Below, piece by piece: positions 32,300 through 44,065 of a stretch of DNA of 64,000 bases. Within the stretch, counting starts at the first letter, position 1; every line of letters begins with the position of its first letter. Both the position numbers and the translations under genes were made by a program. The stretch spans positions 165,822 through 229,821 of the forward strand of contig JAFMSR010000035.1 in assembly GCA_022818135.1 (NCBI GenBank). Direction: 5' to 3'. A model generated the notes under the pieces. The model ran no database searches. It was not told the origin of the DNA and saw only the letters and a program-made list of their open reading frames with translations. Source of the DNA: Saxidomus purpurata. Taxonomy: Eukaryota > Mollusca > Bivalvia > Venerida > Veneridae.

Positions 32300-34720
32300 T
32301 CCATACTTGCAAGCCTTAATGAAGACACTAAATAAATAAATTAAGATAATGGTATGTACGCAGATCATTTGGACACATTTGTATTCCAAATCACGCCTTC
32401 CAAGGCCAATGGATTGTTAACCTTTCCAATTAACGATAACATGGTTATTTTTTGTAATTAATTCATTTGAGTTGTTCTATCATGTTAGTCCGGATTTAAA
32501 ATTCGGACGCACACTCGTTTTATTAGCCATTCAGTATGTTGTAAATTGAAATGAACGGGCTTCTCGAAACACAAAACTAGTCACAAGTTCATATTATTTT
32601 ATATCTTACTATCATTAATAGTATTAATTAAGAAATAAAAATAAATGTCTACCAGTATTTTGGCGTTGAATAAAGTACATTCAGGATTTCGGTTGTGTAG
32701 TTATTGTAGTAACTAAATCTAGAGTGCATTACACATCATCTTCTTTGAAAACTATCATGAACTTTATTGTAACTTTAAAACGCAAAACACGATGATTAGA
32801 CGCGATTGTGGTAACTTCATACTTCCTTTTAACATTAAAATGTATGATCGCAATTTTAACATTTTAGTTTTTGACCCTCAACCTATCTCGTATTCTTGTA
32901 CAACCACCCCATCTCTTCCAAGTATCACAATAGATTAAGTAATTACATCTAAGACACGTCACACGACCATTTCTGTGTCGAATATGAAATTATATCGGTT
33001 CAAAATCCAAATGGCATGGTATATCACTTACTTTAAATCTTTATGAAAAGTAAATTTGATATATAAAAGTATATAAAAGGCCCCTAAGACAGCTTTATTT
33101 TTGGAAGGCATTCAAAATCAGTGGGTATTTTTCAATTACATTACAAAGAAATCTAATGATACAGGTTCCTCAGTCCACTAACCTACGAATGACTTCCAGT
33201 AATGATAGTCACGAAATGGTCCAGTCACTAGCGGTGCATCGGGAACAATTAATATAGTTTGAAGAACGTGCTCACAGACGAGCGTAAAAAACTTAGCTTA
33301 CACAAAAACATACAAGTAAGTTCTCAAAGTAATTTCATTTTGCCTGACTAGTATTTTTAATAAGTATTATGAAAATTGAAAGTAAAATTATAATATGTTA
33401 ATTTTTATTTGTTCCATCGCAAAAATCACGTACCTAAAATCTTAAAGATTTGTTTGTTCCGCTAAAGTTTGTTTATTAGCATTTTTTGTTTAAGAAATTG
33501 TTATAGGTTTATAAATACAAACAATTAAAAAATAAATGCTTGATTTTTTTTCTTAGCAATAGTTTGAATATCACATATTTATAATTGTCAACACAAAAAA
33601 TCTCCTAGTAATTAATGGAGGTAGTATAAATAATGACATTTATTGCTTTCATAGAATTATAGGATAGTGAGCTCCATTTCATTTAGCATTATAACGCGCT
33701 GCAACTAGATAGCTACAGAGAGACAGAGAGAGATTCGAAATCTGCCACTGCTTACACCGATCGATATGTGACAGGAATTCCTTAGCCAGTATAAAAGGGC
33801 AAAGACATGACTTGAAAACGCTACAGATTTATGGAAGGTTGCTCCACTGTAAAGGATATCGGATAGATGTATAACAATAAAGAAACTTATATTTTTGATA
33901 CATAATATCTGCATTGATATTTGTGGACAGGAAATCTGTGTTTGTCACAAAGGTTAGACAGTTATTTTTTGCAATAAGTACATAAACTTTTATCAATATT
34001 TCTCTCATTGTTTATTATAAACATACGTGATTTCAAAACACCGTGTGGGCTTGGAAATCGCGACAGCAAGTTAAATTTTAATTGACAATTGCATGGCGGA
34101 GTCGCTCTTTTAAGAATAGCCACTAGTTAATTTATCAAAGGCCTGCGGTACTATAAAGTGTGACACTTAGTGGCAAAAACAGTTGTTACAACACGTTTTC
34201 AAAGAAATATTTTAAGACAAGCACATAAGGGCAGTTTTGAAACACTCTCTGTTAAAATCTTAAACTATGACTCTACAGTAAGTTTGAATTGGAAAACGGA
34301 AGTGTTTAGAAACAAGCAGAAGCGTGTGGTGAAGGTTTTCCTTAATAAGCTTATATTCGTCAACAATCAGAAGACATTGCAAAATACAGAGCGCGACTGA
34401 AACACTATCAGACAATCAATTACAAATGAAAACACAAGAACAAAAAGAGAACTATTTTCTTGACCATGACAGCTTTATCTTAAAATTTTGACTGTGACAT
34501 CTCAATGTGCGTTCACTCTGATTAAAGTTACCTCCAGGATACTGTCAACTGTAACAGATACGCTTGCAGCCACTGCGTCGGACATTAAGGTAAGCTGTTG
34601 CTTGTTAGTTAATTGTGTCAGATTAACCGTCTCAAAGTATTTTGTGTTTTTCATTATAGAACTACGATCACGTATAAGTTCTGAATTGAATTCCATATCC
34701 AAAACCTGTTTTAATTATTA
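32300..34720. other. Unannotated AT-rich stretch
   Basis: Short frames only (for example 33705-33914 minus, 34170-34400 plus, 34488-34745 plus). None shows motifs or convincing splice signals. A short GA-rich word lies at about 33716-33732. Confidence 0.45.
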
Positions 34721-34721
34721 C

Positions 34722-34974
34722 CCTCATGAGATATTCCTATCATAAACCGTTTCCTCATGACAGAACCACATTTAAATGGTTTTTAATTCTAAAGGGATTT
34801 TCGGTTCTGCACTGATACTGGTTTGAATAATATGGATATATTAGTTTCGTACTATACTAGTCTGAGCATAAGAGCTCTTAGCTGGAACGAGGCTCATTGT
34901 GTTTCCGTAAAACCTTAAAAATGTTGTATGTGATAAAAGAACAAATCATTAAAACACTTTTATCTGATGCCGTC
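34722..34974 (+). repeat. Direct repeat pair F, copy 1
   Basis: Matches 35266-35505 in direct orientation. The words ATATGGATATATTAGTTTCG and TACTATACTAGTCTG and TTAAAAATGTTGTATGTGAT are identical. Copy 1 is slightly longer. It may be a local duplication or a dispersed element. Confidence 0.85.
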
Positions 34975-35265
34975 TTTTATTCATTAAAGCTGATTACTTT
35001 ATTCAAACTTATCAAAATGATGAATTATATGAAAAACAAACGATTTTCCGACGCTGTGTTTAGGAGGACGTCACAATGTTTAATAACGTTACGTCATAAG
35101 TAGTTCACGAGAGTCATCTGGCATAGGAGGGGTGCCAGACCGGTTTTTCCGGCATGGGCAAAATCACCGGAAATGCCGATCCGATATGCAAGAAGATAAA
35201 TATTTGTACTAACCAACAAAATATCCGTATAATTTCTTTGAATTCCAATCCAATCGGGTAACGGT

Positions 35266-35505
35266 TACCCTCATATCTAAACCGCGTGCTCATGACAGAA
35301 ACTATTAATGTTAACTAAAGGCGATTTTCTGTTCTGCACTGATACTTGTTTGAAAAATATGGATATATTAGTTTCGTACTATACTAGTCTGGCATAAGAG
35401 CTCATAGTGGTAGATCATTGTGTTTTCGTAACCTTAAAAATGTTGTATGTGATAAAAGAACAAATCATTAAAACACTTTTATCTATTCTTTTATATCAGT
35501 AATGA
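35266..35505 (+). repeat. Direct repeat pair F, copy 2
   Basis: Second copy of the 34722-34974 repeat. The spacer between copies (34975-35265) is unrelated. Differences are concentrated in the first third and around the word GAGCTCTTAGC against GAGCTCATAG. Confidence 0.85.
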
Positions 35506-35509
35506 GACC

Positions 35510-36590
35510 TGTCATTACTTTTGCAAGAATATTTATGAATTTAGTCACAGACTTATTCCACGGAGACACTCCATTTAGATAAATATCCAAAATAATTGAT
35601 AGTATCTTCTAAAACCCAGTCTAGTGTGGTCCGTTCTTGTCAAAAATACGTTTTCAATTATTTTGTGAATGAAAGACAGGTTCGTCCAGACAGCTTATGC
35701 TACTTTCAATTTATTATCAACAAAATCAAACCATTTTATCTTGCAATTACTTGGACGTTACGGACAGCTGTGATAGAAATGTTTAATGTTAACAGCTAAC
35801 TTCAGCCGAATAATAGAGATAGAGCGGAATAATACTATGCGCATTTTCAAACACAGATGAACAACATTATTAATTTAACATATTTGAAAACATTTCCAAT
35901 GTAGGAAAACTGTCACGTAAATACATATACAATGGATATTATATAAGACAATGACTCTGCACGTAATATTAAATTGAATAACTTGCGAAAAATCGAAATA
36001 CAAAACTCTGGTGATAATCAGAGAAACATGCCGACCATTATTATGTTGTAACAGCAAATACTGTATTTTATTTTGTAACAAATATATGTCACAGTAAGTA
36101 TTCTTTAATGTACCATGAGTGTCGTCGGACACGTATAGATCGCGCGCGCAGAACATACCAATAAAGTAGTGCTCTTTTTTGAAGAAAAGGGACTTAATTT
36201 CATTCTTTTCTCTGAACGTAACTCTCTGCAAGAGGAAAACGCATAATTATTTATATTTAAACTTTTATCATCGTCATTGTATTGATTTGTCAATTGTCAC
36301 AACTAATTTTCGTCATCATGAATTTCGCCTGACACACATTTCTGGTTTATTTTGTTTGCCACATTGGAAGAATTAATCCAGTTCTAAGCCCCTGATGTAC
36401 AATATTTCAGCAAGTATTTTCATATTGTATCTAATGATTGGTAAGAGAATGTTATGTAAATAAGATTTAACAAGAATGAAGTGCCACTTTCACAGCACTA
36501 CAAAAATTTAAACTTGCATAAAAATGAATACGTAAGATTGTGGTTGATTGTTAATTTGTAACCAATCCCTCTAATATCGTCGAAATAATG
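35510..36590. other. Unannotated AT-rich stretch
   Basis: Contains featureless frames at 35596-35799 (plus) and 35875-36293 (minus). No recognised family, element end or RNA gene. Confidence 0.45.
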
Positions 36591-36595
36591 TAAAA

Positions 36596-36672
36596 AAAAA
36601 CAAAAATAATATCAAACAGGGAATGCCACGTACCAAAAACGCAGCACACACACACACACACACACACACAAA
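36596..36672 (-). mobile_element. LINE 3' tail, very short copy
   Basis: Third copy of the same LINE terminus: AATATCAAACAGGGAATGCC (36607) and ACGTACCAAAA, then a pure CA array at about 36645-36671, after which similarity stops. An A run precedes the terminus at 36592, as expected for the T-rich 3' junction of a minus-strand insertion. Confidence 0.8.
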
Positions 36673-36674
36673 CC

Positions 36675-37400
36675 TACGACTTTATAATTATGAAATATTT
36701 GCAGGTCTAGTAAATGATATACACAATAGTTTTATGTGTAAATAATCTGAGTATTGTATGTACCTTTTCTGATATTCTTATTCTTAAGAAAAGATAATTA
36801 TGTTCCAAATTATTTTGTCTTCATGAAAAGTGCATGTAAGTTAGTCGGAGTCGGATGTGACTGATCAGAACAAACTGAATATGAAGATCAGTATAAATGT
36901 GTCGTTGTCATACGTACAAAAAACAAATGATATATTAATGTTTTCATAACAAATTGTACAAGAAAATCACGCATCTGTTAACCGACTTTCTTTCCCTTTT
37001 TCTTCGACTTGTTTCACAATTATTTGTGTAGACATATGTTGCCCTGCAGCAACATGATACTTGTTTCTCGTCTTACCAGATTTAAGTATTGATATTCTTT
37101 CGAAACAACAGAATATGAAGGCAATATCTATGCGTCCTTATGATGAGAAAGTTTAACTGTAAAATAATTTAAATACTGTTTAAAGAATATTCCTCTACTA
37201 GATTTTTCAAATGATGATCATTTCTTAGGAACACAAGCAATAAACAATATTTGTACATATTATATACATAGCACTTTCGTGCCCGGGTTATTTGTAAGGA
37301 CCAAACATTTTTATTAACTAAGTTGATATTTGTTGAATTCGGACCTGTTGTTGCTGCGAAATAGGGCAAGCACGAATGTTTATGAAAATGTTACCATGGA
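36675..37400. other. Unannotated spacer
   Basis: AT-rich sequence between a LINE tail and a MITE copy. One 66-codon minus frame (37169-37369) has no recognisable content. Confidence 0.45.
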
Positions 37401-37401
37401 C

Positions 37402-37767
37402 ATTATAGGGACATACCCTACATCTAGGCGAATATATTATCAAAGCATAGCTTAATAGTGTTCAATGAACGTAATATGATAAATAAATACAATTTCAAAG
37501 AAGAACCTATGGCGAAAAATGCCTTTTTTACCACAAATAAATAGATATAGAGTCCTTCTGTAACAATCGCACCCAACCGTAAATTGTACAACAACAACTC
37601 TACATAAATTATTGAATAGTTTACGGAACTGCAGCATTTTTGTCAACCGTAATGAGTAAAATGCATGGCTAAAACTTTTAGGTTGAGTTATACTACTTCA
37701 AAAGATTCTGTTATTTAAGTTTCAGAAGTTATTCAAGTTGACATTAGTTACAGGGTATATCCCTTTA
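37402..37767 (+). mobile_element. Short TIR element (MITE), copy 2
   Basis: Ends are TAGGGACATACCCTACATCT (left, about 37406) and CAGGGTATATCCCTTTAA (right, 37751), inverse complements with few mismatches. The body aligns with copy 1 at 31066-31347 but has ~85 extra bases in its left half. Noncoding. Confidence 0.75.
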
Positions 37768-38790
37768 ACTCAATAGAAAGAAAAAAAGCATTGATCTAGA
37801 GCATGCTGCTTATGATAAATTAAAGCAGTCTATGAAGTGTTATGGAAGTCAAGTCAGTATTTCTTGAGAAATGACCCGGACAAGAACGAGGAACGCACGC
37901 ACGCACGCATGTAGCCTATTATCGTACCCCGGGGCAATGTACAAGAAAAACTTAACAAAAATGTCACTGCTCTTGCAATATTTAACAAAATCTGGTTCAT
38001 GACCTATTTAACACGTTTCTACCATTACGGAAAAACATTTAAAGCTATGGCAGGATATGTATACACAATCAGTGCACTGAACACTGCTTGATTGAATAAT
38101 TTCTAAACTATAAAATATGGTGCTAAAGCAACATAACAATGATGCCTGGTCCATATGAGAGGAATTACTATACCCTGTTAACACCAACAAGCGTTTTAAG
38201 GTAAATTTATGATTCTTTGATAATGTAACAAGTTATCCAAAAAGTAGGAAAGCTGACCTCCATGTAGTGTGAGACCAACCTAATTTAGTTACTGAGACTG
38301 TTGTTAGATCAATCCCAAACTCACGAGGCTCAAAAGTTCCAAGGTACAGAACACAAATCTTGAAAGCGTGTGCAAAATACAAACTATTAACATTTAATGA
38401 TAACATTTCATGTTCCACAATTTGCTTTTTTATTTCCACAATACATTTCTTTAGCTGCTATGTTTCATACCTGTATTAGTACATGTTAAAAGCTATTCAA
38501 ACGAATGAGTTTATATTCTTTGATATCGCTTAAGATTTTCAAAGTGATATTTCATTTGTAAGTGTAGACTATAATATTATAAATTCACTTTTTTCTTTAA
38601 TGTGACATTACGAGCATCGTACTGCACATAGTGTATTTTGGTGACTGTTTGATAATAGCAATTTTCGGTTACTGTGCATTTAAATGTGTTAAACTAATGA
38701 TAATGCCGCATTATTATTTGAAGTTGATGCTTTAGAAATAAAAAAAAATTGGACTAATAAAATAGTTCCTTTCTTCACAGTGATCTCTCT
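37768..38790. other. Unannotated; contains ACGC microsatellite
   Basis: An ACGC tetranucleotide run lies at 37892-37909, next to GACCCGGACAAG. A minus frame of 68 codons at 38233-38439 is open and not low complexity, but I do not recognise it. Confidence 0.45.
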
Positions 38791-38792
38791 TG

Positions 38793-38815
38793 TGTTGTTG
38801 TTGTTGTTGTTGTTG
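38793..38815 (+). repeat. TTG trinucleotide microsatellite
   Basis: About seven consecutive TTG/GTT units directly abut the end of dispersed repeat D copy 2, suggesting a 3' tail of that repeat read from the other side. Confidence 0.9.
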
Positions 38816-38817
38816 CT

Positions 38818-39043
38818 AGAGAAATGGCAGTGAAAGGGAAGCAACTCTTTCATGCAGTTTTTTTAACTGACTCTCCCAGTCAAAATAGGAAAAGTAGTAT
38901 TTTGAAAGTTATTACTTCGTACTGGCAGCAGAAAGACTTTGGTGTATTGGGTTAAAAGCTATTATTTCCTCTACCCTTTTTACACACGCCTATTTCAGCT
39001 TGGTTTTTATTTGTTTAAAATGCGCATAATTCCACTTTAATAC
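38818..39043 (+). repeat. Dispersed repeat D, copy 2
   Basis: Inverted copy of 27598-27840. Contains AGTCAAAATAGGAAAAG, CTTTGGTGTATTGGGTT, CTATTATTTCCTCTACCC and ATAATTCCACTTTAAT. It keeps the acceptor-like ACACGCCTATTTCAG word but loses the open frame seen in the other copy. Confidence 0.75.
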
Positions 39044-40249
39044 AATACGTGTTGTTCATTGTTCTTACACACAGATGTATAATATATTTCAATGACATAA
39101 AATATATAGTATTACAGATCATGTTTATATTAATTATTCTTAATCATGATAATTTTGTTCTCGATAATGTAGTTTTCAAAGAAAGTAAATTTAAACTGAT
39201 CGCAAAATGCGAAATGGTTCTTAGGTATACCCAAAAAGTTTTGATATTACACCTAAAAACTATTTATGTTTTAAAATTCTTAACTTTGCAATTAAATATA
39301 TGTGAAAGAGGAAGTTTCTAGAAAATTTTGACCGTGTCTCGAGAGATTTCACTTTGTCTAAAATGTATCGCTACATAAGCAGCTCGGGAATATTTTTGAA
39401 AGGTTATTTATTAAAATTGTGTATTACTTAAATAGTTCACTAGTGATCTATGGGTCGCAAGATGCAATACTAGTATATGGATCATTTATAAACATTCTTC
39501 TAGATTATGCTTGCATAGAATATACAGAGATTATGCTTGCATAGAATATACAAAAGCTCTTCTAAATATTTCAAACCGATCAAACATCTTTGACCTAGCT
39601 TGTTCGCATTCAGTCTAGTACAGTCATGTAAGCTTCAGATTGATAATATAACCATTATAAAAATGTCACGCAAAATTATGTCTAATTATTAGTAATTTAT
39701 GAACATTAATGATTATTGGTAAATACAATTTTTAACAGGAATTCTTTGTTGATTTATTTTTACAATTTTAAAGCTCGTTGTAATATGTAAGTGTCGTGTA
39801 TGAGACCAGTATTCCTTTCTTTTTGTGGAGTACTGCTTTGATTTTCTCAACGTCCGACACACTCGCTTAAAATAACAGAACGCATTTACAGTCGATTGTC
39901 TTCTATGTAAGATTATTAGACTAATGGGCGTGGTGTCTTCTAGCTAACTGTCACTGATACTTTAATATGAAATGAAATTATTTTTCATGATGTCTTGCAT
40001 GATGTAGTGATTTCTAAAAGCCACTGTTTTAGTACGGTTACTCATTTCCTCCGTAATTAAAAAAAGGTCCAAAGTAGTTTAGGCGTATGAGAATCGACAA
40101 AATCTAGGTTTTATAATGCTTTATCAAACATTCTTTTCATGCTTGGTACGGAATAATTCACTCAGGCGTCGCATTCACGTGGAATGTTTAAAGGATAGCT
40201 ATATAAATATACTTGCTTATCATAGCTAGCCTCTTTAATAACACTGTTC
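39044..40249. other. Unannotated; includes a 26-bp tandem pair
   Basis: AGATTATGCTTGCATAGAAT and six more bases occur twice in tandem at 39502-39553. A 90-codon frame at 39049-39321 is hydrophobic and AT-driven without motifs. Otherwise nothing is recognised. Confidence 0.5.
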
Positions 40250-42350
40250 AAACAAAACAATATATCATAACTCTCTTTATATCTGGTAGTAAATCGTTTC
40301 AAGGTCACCAATTCCTATTGTTGTAGAGAAATTACAAAATTGTATTTCAATTTTTTTATGTTTAAAAGAAGGTTTAGAGTCTACATTTACATTGAGAACT
40401 ATATTTTATATATTGTCTTTTCTTCAGATGATTAATTCAAGCCTATCCGAGCATTTCAACTCTAGGACTACTATCCTATTATCATGCAGATTTCTATCAA
40501 GTACTTTTCAGTTTTCAGTTGGATGCACTAAAGCATTTTTCTCGTGAAAGTAATGTCTAAATTTATCTCTTCGTAATGTAACTTATCTTTTAAAATGTCA
40601 TCTAGCACAGCAACAACAGTGTAGGCTACTGTTGTTCTAATATGAGCGTGTTCTTGACACACTGAAATTTTAGTCCAGCTGAAGTAAAAAGTAAGCGCCT
40701 AGAGCCTGAAAGGTCAAATTATTAAACCTTAACAATCATACTTGTGAGTTTTGAAAGTTTGCATCGTTCAATATGAACAAGTTTTATGATGTGTAGCCAA
40801 GACGTCTCGTTATTTCATTTCATATTCGTCAACAGAAATAATTTCACATTCCATTTACCACCAAATGTGAAAAGGCTTTCCTAGAAACTACTCGCTGGTT
40901 TGAAACATTTCCCAGGAGTGAACTTGATTGGTAAAGAGTTTAACAGAAAAAATTAAAACCAATTCGGTGGATATTCTGGAAACATCTAATCTCAATTTTA
41001 TAGGGTATTCTTTTATTACGTCTTATATGATAGATAGAAATCCGCGTATTTCCAATACGTAAAATAGATAAAAATAGTTTTCAGTCCTGTAAAAGTTGTT
41101 ATTCTGACAAACTATAAGTGTTTTGTTGATTAAATACAGATACTGTGTCAATTATATATTGAAGTATATCTTACATCTTTGTTTTAAACGTTATTAACGT
41201 TCGGCTCTTGACGCTGTATAGATGAACAACAGTTCCAGATTATTTCATCAATTGATACGGAAATTAATCGTTGCCTTTATCCGGACGAACACAACTTTTA
41301 TATGTTAACTTTATTATCGTTTTGCTGCTTTTTATTTTAACATTTAAACACTATACGATTCCAAGGCTCCGCTTCGAGCGACTGTAATAAAGGTGACCAC
41401 GAGTATAGTGAAATCACTTTCTATGAAGATGCGCTCAATTAAAACAATACCACTATCAATAATGGTAGAACACTTGAGACATTGAAAATAGATTGATAAT
41501 GATTGAGGTCAGTCGTTCATCTTTATCTAAGAACACAAGAGTCGTCAAGATAAAGTCTTCAGTCCAAAGGTATTTTGCAAAAATAATAATATGCATGAGC
41601 GCATAAATACGAGCGGTGATCTGTAATTAACCGGACTGAACATAGATTTCAATAGCAAGATAAAAGCAACAAAAGTCGCTTTTTAAAATATCTATTTGAC
41701 CAGCATTGAACATTTCATTGGATTTGTTAAAAAACAAACATTTAAGATACATACAAAGGTAGCAGACACACAACAGTATGGCGGGAGGGGGAGGGGGGGC
41801 CGGGGGGGGGGGTCAACGAACACAGAATGACGTTTGCTGCTGTTGTACTTGTGTAAACTTCTTTCTTTTTGGTTACTAGCACACGAGAAATACACCTGAC
41901 GTTTGATTTGAAATGGTTGTGGTAATGTTCAATTTATCATACAATGTCACATAACTATATCCAGTTTAACCATAAATCGCCACATCTCTCGCATATTGAC
42001 CCGCTGGTCACTTTTAACATCCTCGATTTCTTAATTAAACCAACGTTGCGTCAGACAAATTCTTACAGGTATGTATCGCATCTACTAAAAAGACTGTGCC
42101 TTCTTTGAATCACCGACTCTACCCAAATACTTATGATATGGGTTGGGTCTATTCTGTAGATGTCTTTTCTATCATTTTAGAAGTTGAGTAGCCACGTTAA
42201 AATTAGTAGTAAAACGTAATAAAAGTGTGCATTTTCCGTGATTTTGAATACGCTATTTTTGGCAATTCTTTGCAACTTGTTGCATACTGTTTTGTTCTAA
42301 CAGAAAGGAGAATGACGATGACATTTGTAAAAAGATGTATGTGACATATG
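40250..42350 (+). repeat. Recent tandem duplication G, copy 1 (~2.1 kb)
   Basis: Begins CAAACAAAACAATATATCAT and ends GTATGTGACATATGG, after which the start word recurs at 42354. It aligns to 42351-44062 at very high identity. It contains about 355 bases (40847-41201) that are absent from copy 2, and a longer G tract (41785-41812). No convincing gene: the frames over it follow the G run or AT-rich sequence. Confidence 0.9.
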
Positions 42351-44062
42351 GTTCAAACAAAACAATATATCATAACTCTCTTTATATCTGGTAGTAAATC
42401 GTTTCAAGGTCACCAATTCCTATTGTTGTAGAGAAATTACAAAATTGTATTTCAATTTTTTTTTATGTTTAAAAGAAGGTTTAGAGTCTACATTTACATT
42501 GAGAACTATATTTTATATATTGTCTTTTCTTCAGATGATTAATTCAAGCCTATCCGAGCATTTCAACTCTAGGACTACTATCCTATTATCATGCAGATTT
42601 CTATCAAGTATTTTTCAGTTTTCAGTTGGATGCACTAAAGCACTTTTCTCGTGAAAGTAATGTCTAAATTTATCTCTTCGTAATGTAACTTATCTTTTAA
42701 AATGTCATCTAGCACAGCAACAACAGTGTAGGCTACTGTTGTTCTAATATGAGCGTGTTCTTGACACACTGAAAGTTTAGTCCAGCTGAAGTGAAAAGTA
42801 AGCGCCTAGAGCCTGAAAGGTCAAATTATTAAACCTTAACAATCATACTTGTGAGTTTTGAAAGTTTGCATCGTTCAATATGAACATGTTTGATGATGTG
42901 TAGCCAAGACGTCTCGTTATTTCATTTCATATTCGTCTACAGAAGTAATTTCGGCTCTTGACGCTGTATAGATAAACAACAGTTCCAGATTATTTCATCA
43001 AATAAACAAAATAAGAAAACAACTTTTATATGTTAACTTTTATTATCGTTTTGCTGCTTTTTATTTCAACATTTAAACACTATACGATTCCAAGGATCCG
43101 CTTCGGGCGACTATAATAAAGGTGACCACGAGTATAGGGAATCACTTTCTATGAAGATGCGCTCAATAAAAACAATACCATTATCAATAATGGTAGAACA
43201 CTTGAGACATTGAAAATAGATTGATAATGATTGAGGTCAGTCGTTCATCTTTATCTAAGAACACAAGAGTCGTCAAGATAAAGTTTTCATTCTAAAGGTA
43301 TTTTGCAAATATAATTAATATGTATGAGAGCATAAATACGAGCGGTGATCTGTAATTAACCGGACTGAACATAGATTTCAATAGCAAGATAAAAGCAACA
43401 AAAGTCGCTTTTTAAAATATCTATTTGACCAGCATTGAACATTTCATTGGATTTGTTAAAAAACAAACATTTAAGATACATACAAAGGTAGCAGACACAC
43501 AACAGTATGGCGGGAGGGGGGGGGTCAACGAACACAGAATGACGTTTGCTGCTGTTGTACTTGTGTAAACTTCTTTCTTTTTTGTTACTAGCACACGAGA
43601 AATACACCTGACGTTTGATTTGAAATGGTTGTGGTAATGTTCAATTTATCATACAATGTCACATAACTATATCCAGTTTAACCATAAATCTCCACATCTC
43701 TCGCATATTGACCCGCTGGTCACTTTTAACATCCTCGATTTCTTAATTAAACCAACGTTGCGTCAGACAAATTCTTACAGGTATGTATCGCATCTACTAA
43801 AAAGACTGTGCCTTCTTTGAATCACCGACTCTACCCAAATACTTATGATATGGGTTGGGTCTATTCTGTAGATGTCTTTTTTATCATTTTAGAAGTTGAG
43901 TAGCCACGTTAAAATTAGTAGTAAAACGTAATAAAAGTGTGCATTTTCCGTGATTTTGAATACGCTATTTTTGGCAATTCTTTGCAATTTGTTGCATACT
44001 GTTTTGTTCTAACAGAAAGGAGAATGACGATGACATTTGTAAAAAGATGTATGTGACATATG
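42351..44062 (+). repeat. Recent tandem duplication G, copy 2 (~1.7 kb)
   Basis: Head-to-tail second copy. It jumps directly from GTCTACAGAAGTAATTTC (42944) to GGCTCTTGACGCTGTATAG (42953), skipping the interval 40847-41201 of copy 1, and also lacks ~40 bases near copy-1 41250-41290. Elsewhere differences are sparse. The copy ends with GTATGTGACATATGG at about 44062 and continues into unique sequence. Confidence 0.9.
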
Positions 44063-44065
44063 GTA

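Noticed and set aside
36645..36671. CRISPR-like or other regular repeat array
   Set aside because: It is a simple CA microsatellite belonging to a LINE terminus; no spacers are present anywhere in the window.
41692..43607. Paired minus-strand frames of 67 and 83 codons ending in proline runs
   Set aside because: The proline stretch is the G tract of the tandem duplication; tract length differs between copies and the frame changes after it.
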